A stretch of DNA of 64,000 nucleotides from Obscuribacter phosphatis_A (GTDB lineage: Bacteria; Cyanobacteriota; Vampirovibrionia; Obscuribacterales; Obscuribacteraceae): assembly GCA_017303615.1 (NCBI GenBank), contig JAFLCK010000024.1, positions 16,561 to 80,560 of the forward strand. Reading direction: 5' to 3'. The notes below the pieces were generated by a model. The model did no database searches. It was not told the origin of the DNA and was given only the letters and a program-made list of their open reading frames with translations. Shown here piece by piece: positions 58,937-64,000 of this stretch. Each line of letters begins with the position of its first letter. Within the stretch, counting starts at the first letter, position 1. The position numbers and the translations under genes were made by a program.

Positions 58937-59866
58937 ATGAACCAGAAACCGCAAAAGAACTCTGTGATATCTGGACTGCTCGCCTTGGTGGCCATCGTTG
59001 CCACCAAGGGCAAGGTCCTGCTCGGCGCTATTCTGAAGGTGAAAGGGCTCGGCACTTTCATCTCCATGGTCATCTCGATGGTGGGCTACTGGTGGGCATG
59101 GAACCTCGGATTCTGGGGCGCCTTCGGCTTCGTCGCCCTCATCTGGATTCACGAGATGGGTCACGTGCTGGCCGCTCGCAAGATCGGTCTGCCGGTCTCA
59201 GCGCCAGTCTTCGTGCCCTTTCTCGGCGCCCTGATTCGCATGAAGGAACTGCCCAAGAACGCCAAGGACGAAGCAATCATGGCTATGGGCGGTCCGCTGC
59301 TGGGCGCGCTGGGAGCCTTCGCCTGCCTGGGTATCTGGCAGCTGAACGGCGACAAGCTCTGGCTCTGGCTGGCCGGCATCGGCATGCTCATCAACCTCTT
59401 CAACCTGATTCCGGTGGCACCTCTGGACGGTGGCAGAATCGCCACCCTCTTCGGTCGCGGTTTCTGGTGGGCGGGGCTGGCAGCGCTGGTTGTCCTGTCC
59501 TTCGTCATCGAAGACTCCCTGCTGATTCTCTTCGCAGTCCTCGGGCTCCTGGAAATCGACAGCCGTTTCACCCGCCTACCGCGCTGGGTCTTCCTGGTAC
59601 CGGTGGTGCTGGCACTGGCGCACGGGATCTACTTCGAACAATACCTCGTGGGCGGAATCTTGGCGCTCTTGAACCTGTTACTCGTCCGTGGCAAGTTGCT
59701 CGGAAAGGACGACGGCAACGAGCAGTCAGAGCCAACGCAGGACGCGAGCTTCTTCGAAGTCTCAGCCGGCGCCAAGGCTGTGATTCTGTCAGCCTACCTG
59801 GCAATGGTCTTGATTCTGGGCGCCACCTTCTGGTGGTTGGCCAGCATCTCGGCCCTGGTGCGCTGA
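58937..59866 (+). CDS. Site-2 protease family (M50) membrane metalloprotease
   Basis: A 309-aa intramembrane protease-like protein. HEMGH (residues 72-76) is the zinc-binding HExxH, and NLFNLIPVAPLDGGRI (about residues 153-168) holds the third ligand Asp within the LDG motif. Four to six membrane helices are visible. No PDZ or CBS domain follows. The C-terminal 100 residues contain two hydrophobic helices and a charged segment. Such enzymes cleave membrane proteins or anti-sigma factors. GGAG 6 bases before ATG 58937 sets the start. A strong terminator follows. Confidence 0.9.
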   Translation: MNQKPQKNSVISGLLALVAIVATKGKVLLGAILKVKGLGTFISMVISMVGYWWAWNLGFWGAFGFVALIWIHEMGHVLAARKIGLPVSAPVFVPFLGALIRMKELPKNAKDEAIMAMGGPLLGALGAFACLGIWQLNGDKLWLWLAGIGMLINLFNLIPVAPLDGGRIATLFGRGFWWAGLAALVVLSFVIEDSLLILFAVLGLLEIDSRFTRLPRWVFLVPVVLALAHGIYFEQYLVGGILALLNLLLVRGKLLGKDDGNEQSEPTQDASFFEVSAGAKAVILSAYLAMVLILGATFWWLASISALVR

Positions 59867-59877
59867 CGCAGTGAGTT

Positions 59878-59928
59878 AGCCCCTGCAGCATTCGACCTTG
59901 GTCAGTGCTGTGGGGGCTTCTCTTTTTT
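59878..59928 (+). terminator. Terminator of the M50 protease gene
   Basis: AGCCCCTGCAGCA pairs with TGCTGTGGGGGCT around a 15-base loop and is followed by TCTCTTTTTT, 12 bases after the stop. Confidence 0.85.
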
Positions 59929-60039
59929 CAAAAGCGTTGTTTTATTATATGCTATCGTATTAAAAATTCAAAAGTGAAGTAAAATAGATACGTCACCGCC
60001 CTGATCTTCCTCGCAAAAGAATAAGCACTCAAAAGTAGG

Positions 60040-60627
60040 ATGCAAAAACTGCAAATTATTGGAACAGCCCTAGTCTTACTAGTTTTGGCAATAATCCTCG
60101 TCTTCTTCTTGAGACGGCTGGAAGAAAAGGCGAATAAACCACCCATTTGTCCCTCTCCAATGCCTGCAGTCATGGTCTTGTATAACTCTCGCGAAATCAA
60201 GCTGGATAGCGGCAAACTAATTGAGATACTAAACAGAACCGAGGGAGTGGCGGCTCAAGAAGCGAAAGTAGCATTAGGACCAGGAATGAACTTAACCTAT
60301 GTCCTGATTACAGAACCTGCGGAATTGACAATAGTCATAAACGATTCACCGGCAAGCGAACAAGATAACATCGAGATGGCAAACGAAGCAGAAGAAAAGA
60401 AACAACTTCCGGGCAAGACCATCTCCAAGCTGAAACAATGCACCGCCCATCTAGCTTTAGCGCCGATCAATCACAAATTACAAGCTCTGGACGAGAAAAC
60501 TATTCAGCTCACAACTGTCGATCTTGATTTGCAAAAGCCAGAAGTGCAGAAGATCCTCAAAATTTTGAAAGATTCGTCCCAGGGACTGGTGTACGACTGC
60601 CAAAGCGATGAATGGTTGGAAGAGTAG
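60040..60627 (+). CDS. Membrane-anchored hypothetical protein
   Basis: A 195-aa protein with one N-terminal transmembrane helix (IIGTALVLLVLAIILVFFL, ~4-22) and a basic following segment, so the rest is probably periplasmic or extracellular. The C-terminal domain alternates strands and helices, with a KEKKQLPGKTISKLKQC region and a Lys/Glu-rich end. Codon use returns to the A/T-tolerant pattern of the first 47 kb, unlike the previous 12 kb. No family is recognised. It stands upstream of the DUF1493 gene. Confidence 0.6.
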   Translation: MQKLQIIGTALVLLVLAIILVFFLRRLEEKANKPPICPSPMPAVMVLYNSREIKLDSGKLIEILNRTEGVAAQEAKVALGPGMNLTYVLITEPAELTIVINDSPASEQDNIEMANEAEEKKQLPGKTISKLKQCTAHLALAPINHKLQALDEKTIQLTTVDLDLQKPEVQKILKILKDSSQGLVYDCQSDEWLEE

Positions 60628-60713
60628 TTTATCTGCGTTAAGATAATTTGTTTAAATCAACAAAACGAAGCCGCTATCAGCCTTGCTTTATCTCTAAGGC
60701 AAAAAAACTTCAA

Positions 60714-61079
60714 ATGTCATCTGAAAACAGTCTTTATGCACAAATAGTTGATTTTGTTTGCCGAGAAATTGGTGTAAGCAAAATCGATCTAAAGCCAAAT
60801 ACTAGGCTATACCACGATCTAGGAATAGACGGCGACGATGCCGAAAATATCATGGCTAGTTTCGCCCAAGAATTTCAAGTAGACCTCTCTGAATACGATC
60901 ATAACCTTCACTTTGGACCAGAGCAGGGCTTCTGCCTGCCAATATGGTTTTCATGGCTGCTTGCGGGCAAACTAAACAAAAGAGGACAGTTTAAGAAGGT
61001 GCCTATAACGATTCTGGATCTAGAAAAAGCAGCGGAAACCAAAGTGTGGTTAATCATGCAGCACAAAAATAGGACCTAA
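60714..61079 (+). CDS. DUF1493 acyl-carrier-like protein
   Basis: A 121-aa protein starting MSSENSLYAQIVDFVCREIGVSK. Sequence blocks fit DUF1493: the N-terminal helix, LKPNTRLYHDLGIDGDDAENIMASFAQEFQVDLSEYD, and the C-terminal ITILDLEKAAETKVW. DUF1493 resembles the acyl-carrier protein fold, but the Ser that carries phosphopantetheine is replaced here by Asp (LGIDGDD), so carrier activity is doubtful. A longer frame to 60648 lacks a ribosome-binding site. It lies in a small group of unrelated hypotheticals. Confidence 0.75.
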   Translation: MSSENSLYAQIVDFVCREIGVSKIDLKPNTRLYHDLGIDGDDAENIMASFAQEFQVDLSEYDHNLHFGPEQGFCLPIWFSWLLAGKLNKRGQFKKVPITILDLEKAAETKVWLIMQHKNRT

Positions 61080-61160
61080 AGTAAGACGCGAGCCAGCATC
61101 CACGCATCGCCGCGCCTCCCATCCCAAAGGAAGGTCGCGGCATACTTCAGATTTCAAAGT

Positions 61161-61508
61161 CTACAGGTCATCATCGGCAGGATAAATCGGTGCCTGCTCC
61201 GCCGCGTCTCCATCCGGCAGCGAGTCATAATCTTTTCCATACTGGTTCTTCACCCGCTCCAAACCATGGCGCCTCCAGCAAGGCGGCGCATCCTTCACGG
61301 GGTACTCGGCTTCCTCGCCGTCACGCCGCACCCTGATGCCGTCCATACCAACCATCTCAACTAGTTCATGAGCCTCGATCAATGACGGAATGCCTCCATA
61401 AAATGAGCAACCGTAGAAGTGCGCAAAGGTGCCTGCATAGACAGTCCAATCGCGCTGGTCAAAAAAATAGATACCATGGTCAAGGTGCGCCTTAGTCAAA
61501 TCTTTCAT
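61161..61508 (-). CDS. Hypothetical protein (115 aa)
   Basis: A 115-aa protein with MKDLTKAHLDHGIYFFDQRDWTVYAGTFAHFYG as the N-terminus and a beta-rich, acidic C-terminus (PVKDAPPCWRRHGLERVKNQYGKDY ... YPADDDL). It has no signal peptide or membrane helix. Codons in the last part are G/C-ending. No recognised family. It lies 103 bases downstream of the Gly/Tyr-rich secreted-protein gene, beyond that gene's terminator, so it needs its own promoter or read-through. Confidence 0.6.
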   Translation of the reverse strand: MKDLTKAHLDHGIYFFDQRDWTVYAGTFAHFYGCSFYGGIPSLIEAHELVEMVGMDGIRVRRDGEEAEYPVKDAPPCWRRHGLERVKNQYGKDYDSLPDGDAAEQAPIYPADDDL

Positions 61509-61524
61509 AGTTTGCTCCGAATAG

Positions 61525-61561
61525 AAAAAGGAGCGGCAATACCTCCCTGCATTGCCGCTCC
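61525..61561 (-). terminator. Terminator of the Gly/Tyr-rich protein gene
   Basis: GGAGCGGCAAT (61530-61540) and ATTGCCGCTCC (61551-61561) are exact complements. On the minus strand they are followed by T5. Confidence 0.85.
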
Positions 61562-61610
61562 AACAGTTTTAGCCCAGCCTCATGCCAGGCGATTCAAGCC
61601 ATCGAAATTC

Positions 61611-62165
61611 TTAGCGCTTTTCACGCCAGTACCGCTCAAACTCTCGCTGCTGGCGGTCTCGCTCTAACTGCAACTGACGCTGACTATGCTCATAGTCCCG
61701 GCGCTGGCGCTCCAACTGCTGCCGCTGCTCTTCCAAGTACTGCTGCTGTCTTCTTAGAGACTCAATTTCTTGCCTGCGATAGTCGTTGTGATCAAAGCCA
61801 GGCACGTTGCGCGGAATCGGCGTATAGGGAGGGACATATACTGGAGCCCTGCGCACCGGCGGATAATAGTTGTTGAAATAAGGTGGCTGGTAGTAGGGCT
61901 GCCGGTAAGGCGAGTAGAAGCCCGGGTTGAACTGCTGATAGGGGCGATATTGGTAGTAAGGATTGTAGGGGTAAAAGCCACCGCCGACGCTCAAACCAAT
62001 TCCGCCGCCGCCAAAACCGATACCAATTCCACCGCCACTGCCTACGCCGAAGCGAATCTGACCACCTGCCACCAATGGATGTTGTGCCTGTGCACTGTTG
62101 CACAATGAGACAATGCTTACCACAACGGCGGCAAGCATGAGACCACTCACTCTTGAATTTTTCAT
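61611..62165 (-). CDS. Secreted Gly/Tyr-rich protein with a Gln/Arg-rich helix
   Basis: A 184-aa protein with a signal peptide (MKNSRVSGLMLAAVVVSIVSLCNSAQA|Q). A Gly-rich segment (GVGSGGGIGIGFGGGGIGLSVGGG) is followed by a Tyr/Pro-rich repeat region (YNPYYQYRPYQQFNPGFYSPYRQ). The last ~70 residues are a charged, Gln/Arg-rich predicted coiled coil (QQYLEEQRQQLERQRRDYEHSQRQ). No enzymatic motif is present. Composition resembles surface-associated or matrix proteins. It may self-assemble. The gene has its own terminator. Confidence 0.75.
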   Translation of the reverse strand: MKNSRVSGLMLAAVVVSIVSLCNSAQAQHPLVAGGQIRFGVGSGGGIGIGFGGGGIGLSVGGGFYPYNPYYQYRPYQQFNPGFYSPYRQPYYQPPYFNNYYPPVRRAPVYVPPYTPIPRNVPGFDHNDYRRQEIESLRRQQQYLEEQRQQLERQRRDYEHSQRQLQLERDRQQREFERYWREKR

Positions 62166-62897
62166 GTGTTTCCCTGTTTCTTATTGTTTTTCTGGGAACG
62201 ATCGTGCAGCACTGCACCGCAATGGCGCATAAGATGTTGCACTTTTCTATTGCAAATCACTCAAAGCCAAGCGCGTTATGCCCCGAAGCAGATAACTGCC
62301 CAAAGCAAAACATTGATAGGAAGCCTCTAGCTAATCCTTGGCTTTTCCTTACCTTGGCGCAAAGCGCAATGAGAATCTGAATAGAACATCTTTATGCTTA
62401 GCGCAAAACCAACACAAAGGCAAGCACCCGAAGCCATCAAACCAACTCATATCGCACTTAAAGCGCAAGAAAAGCTAGCACAACCGCGCCACCCAAACCG
62501 GCTCCACGCATCACCGAAACTCGCTATCCATGCTCTTTTCATCGCAATTGAGCAAGCAGCACAAACAGCCAAGTGCACCACATACAGTGCGCCCGGCATT
62601 GTCATTTTAGACAGAGCTATAAGAACTCTCGCGATTTGATTTAAAACGAATGCTACAGTTCGACTGTTTCAAAGTTGTTGCAGTAAAACAATTACAGCAA
62701 AGCTGTTGCATAAATAAAAACATTATCTGCAAGAAAAGTACTCAAAACCGAGAGCACAAAATGAAGAGTTCTTGCAAAAGCCGAAATTAGCCATAAAAAA
62801 CCTCAGCAAAATATCTTGTCGAGAAACAGCTTGAGCGGTATAGAAACAAACACTTGGTCCAACCTATTTTCTTTACCCCGACCGACAGGTATTTTCT
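62166..62897. other. Intergenic region without recognised features
   Basis: About 730 bp. A 246-base open frame near 62394 has no ribosome-binding site and a composition like random translation, so was not called. AT-rich sequence near 62640-62760 with repeated TTGCAGTAAAAC/TTACAGCAAAGCTGTTGCA fragments may contain the promoter of the next gene, but no clear -35/-10 was found. Confidence 0.4.
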
Positions 62898-63488
62898 ATG
62901 CAAAAGATTGCCGAGCCCAGCAATTATTCAATTGACAGTCATCTAAACAAGAATGACTCGACAACGGCGGGCGATGCTCAACTGACCGATTTTGTGCAGT
63001 CAGCCGTCTATCCGGTCAGAGCCGAAAATGCCAATCTGCAGCTTGCAGCCAAATACGGCGATCAGGCTCTTAGGGTTAGCGAAAGCCTTACACCGGCGCA
63101 GCAACAACGAGCCGATGTACTAGACCCGCAAATGCTGGAACGCGCAGGCAAAGCCATGGCTGGGCTCATTCTCGATAAAGGTCGCATGGACATGCTATCG
63201 CAAGAAGGAGAGCTGATGTTTCTCATGGCTTATCAAGCCTACGGCAAGGAAGGTCAAGCCGGGGTGCAAAAGCTGATGGATGCTATCAATAAAAATCTGG
63301 GCGGCGACTTCAAATTAGAAATGCGCAACGACCCAGCCCTAACCAAAAGGGTAATTGAAGATTTCACAAAGAAAGGCGAAACACCGCCCGATTTCGTCGG
63401 CAGCATCGAGCTGAAAGACAAGTCTGGCCGCCCTCGCGGTGATGTTCTCTTTCTTTATAGCAAGAATAGCCCCGGAACAAGGATATAG
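62898..63488 (+). CDS. Hypothetical protein (196 aa)
   Basis: A 196-aa soluble protein with predicted helices (LQLAAKYGDQALRVSESLTPAQQQRADVLDPQMLERAGKAMAGLILDKGRMDMLSQEGELMFLMAYQAYG). A short beta-rich C-terminus follows (FKLEMRNDPALTKRVIEDFTKKGETPPDFVGSIELKDKSGR). There is no signal peptide or cysteine. No family is recognised. The gene's last codons with stop (GGAACAAGGATATAG) recur in the following repeats. Confidence 0.55.
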   Translation: MQKIAEPSNYSIDSHLNKNDSTTAGDAQLTDFVQSAVYPVRAENANLQLAAKYGDQALRVSESLTPAQQQRADVLDPQMLERAGKAMAGLILDKGRMDMLSQEGELMFLMAYQAYGKEGQAGVQKLMDAINKNLGGDFKLEMRNDPALTKRVIEDFTKKGETPPDFVGSIELKDKSGRPRGDVLFLYSKNSPGTRI

Positions 63489-63652
63489 CACTGGTGCGAG
63501 TATTAGACTCGGAACAAGAATATAGACCCGGCGCAAGAATTAGACCAGGAACAACAATATAAAACTGGCACAAGAATATAGCACTGGCGCCCAAAGGTGA
63601 AGCTAATATCTGCAGAGCACTGGTGCTCAAAGGTGGAGCTAACATCTGCAGA
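63465..63652. repeat. Stop-ending 18-19-bp repeats and a 36-bp duplication
   Basis: Units such as ACTCGGAACAAGAATATAG and AACTGGCACAAGAATATAG follow the gene to ~63580, nearly all ending in TAG or TAA. Then a 36-bp block (63581-63616) is repeated at 63617-63652 with four differences. Confidence 0.75.
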
Positions 63653-64000
63653 GCACAAGAACTATATGCCTACTTGAAATAGCCCACCATCTTGGCTTTG
63701 CCGAATAATGATTAATTGAGCCAGAGCTGGATACGCATTCACCAGATTTCTTCAATCTGAACGCCGGTCACTGATCGTCGATCAATGGATAGCCTGCTCA
63801 TCTCTGTAATTTATTGAGCAACATATTAGTCTCTACACTCAGCTAAATCCAAATAGATTCAAAGGCTTCGGTAAAGTGTGAGACCTTAATGATCGACGAC
63901 AATTGAAATTGCGGGTAAGTGACAACTAGAATTGCGCCTTCAAACCTCAATTGGTTGGACTTCTTGCTAGCGACAATTAGAAGAGTTGGCGACGACATGA
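63653..64000. other. Window-end intergenic DNA
   Basis: About 350 bp with no gene, operator or terminator that I can support. The sequence ends in ATGA at 63997-64000, which could be a start codon but cannot be assessed. Confidence 0.4.

Noticed and set aside
62394..62639. Gene in the 62.2-62.9-kb gap
   Set aside because: No ribosome-binding site, no domain and amino-acid composition like random translation.

Overview
The window looks like chromosomal DNA of a non-photosynthetic, Gram-negative-type bacterium. My best guess is a relative of Candidatus Obscuribacter (Melainabacteria/Vampirovibrionia). This rests on style, not on a phylogenetic marker: many TPR and Sel1 proteins, a eukaryotic-type Ser/Thr kinase, several COG0523 GTPases, an outer-membrane barrel, secreted proteins of unknown family, and many short tandem repeats. 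There is no rRNA, recognisable tRNA, CRISPR array, intact insertion sequence or prophage.

Layout. 0-5 kb: end of a leucine-rich protein, a DUF6745 pair, two very small genes coupled to a TetR regulator, and an alpha/beta hydrolase. 5.2-10 kb: an operator, COG0523 GTPase and overlapping WD40 gene, a degenerate GGDEF protein, and Dps behind a 13-bp x 9 repeat array. 10-15 kb: a large VIT/VWA membrane protein, a domesticated transposase-like zinc-ribbon protein and a secreted hydrolase. 15-22.7 kb: a leftward cluster (COG0523, a cysteine-free S18 paralogue, TPR, CPBP membrane protein, TPR-thioredoxin), then a secreted repeat protein and a Fur-family regulator. A probable ~210-nt ncRNA follows on the minus strand. 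23-32.7 kb: envelope and accessory genes (SRPBCC, lipoprotein, HExxH metalloprotein, TPR, lipase-like hydrolase, fatty-acid desaturase with HxlR regulator, an aminoglycoside-phosphotransferase-fold protein lacking the catalytic Asp). 33-34.6 kb: double operator, L33 paralogue, third COG0523. 34.6-47.4 kb: AlkD-like protein, cupin, 2OG-oxygenase-like protein, zinc-ribbon/kinase/Sel1 protein, TPR-DUF2314 protein, a fatty-acid beta-oxidation operon, a His-rich outer-membrane protein and glutaredoxin. 47.4-59.9 kb: a block with markedly C/G-ending codons (RimI, PepA, MscS, PlsC, YkgJ-like, M50 protease and unknowns), mostly closed by strong hairpin terminators. 60-64 kb: small hypotheticals, a DUF1493 acyl-carrier-like protein and a Gly/Tyr-rich secreted protein.

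Main synthesis. Three COG0523 metallochaperone GTPases, a Fur-family regulator, and S18 and L33 paralogues suggest a zinc-starvation network. Two of the three COG0523 transcription units carry the same operator, TGATA-N6-TATCA, once before COG0523-WD40 and twice before L33-COG0523. Other signals that stand out are a perfect palindrome, CCGATATCGG, seen five times between 2.7 and 22.2 kb, and short tandem duplications that start or end at stop codons after many genes.
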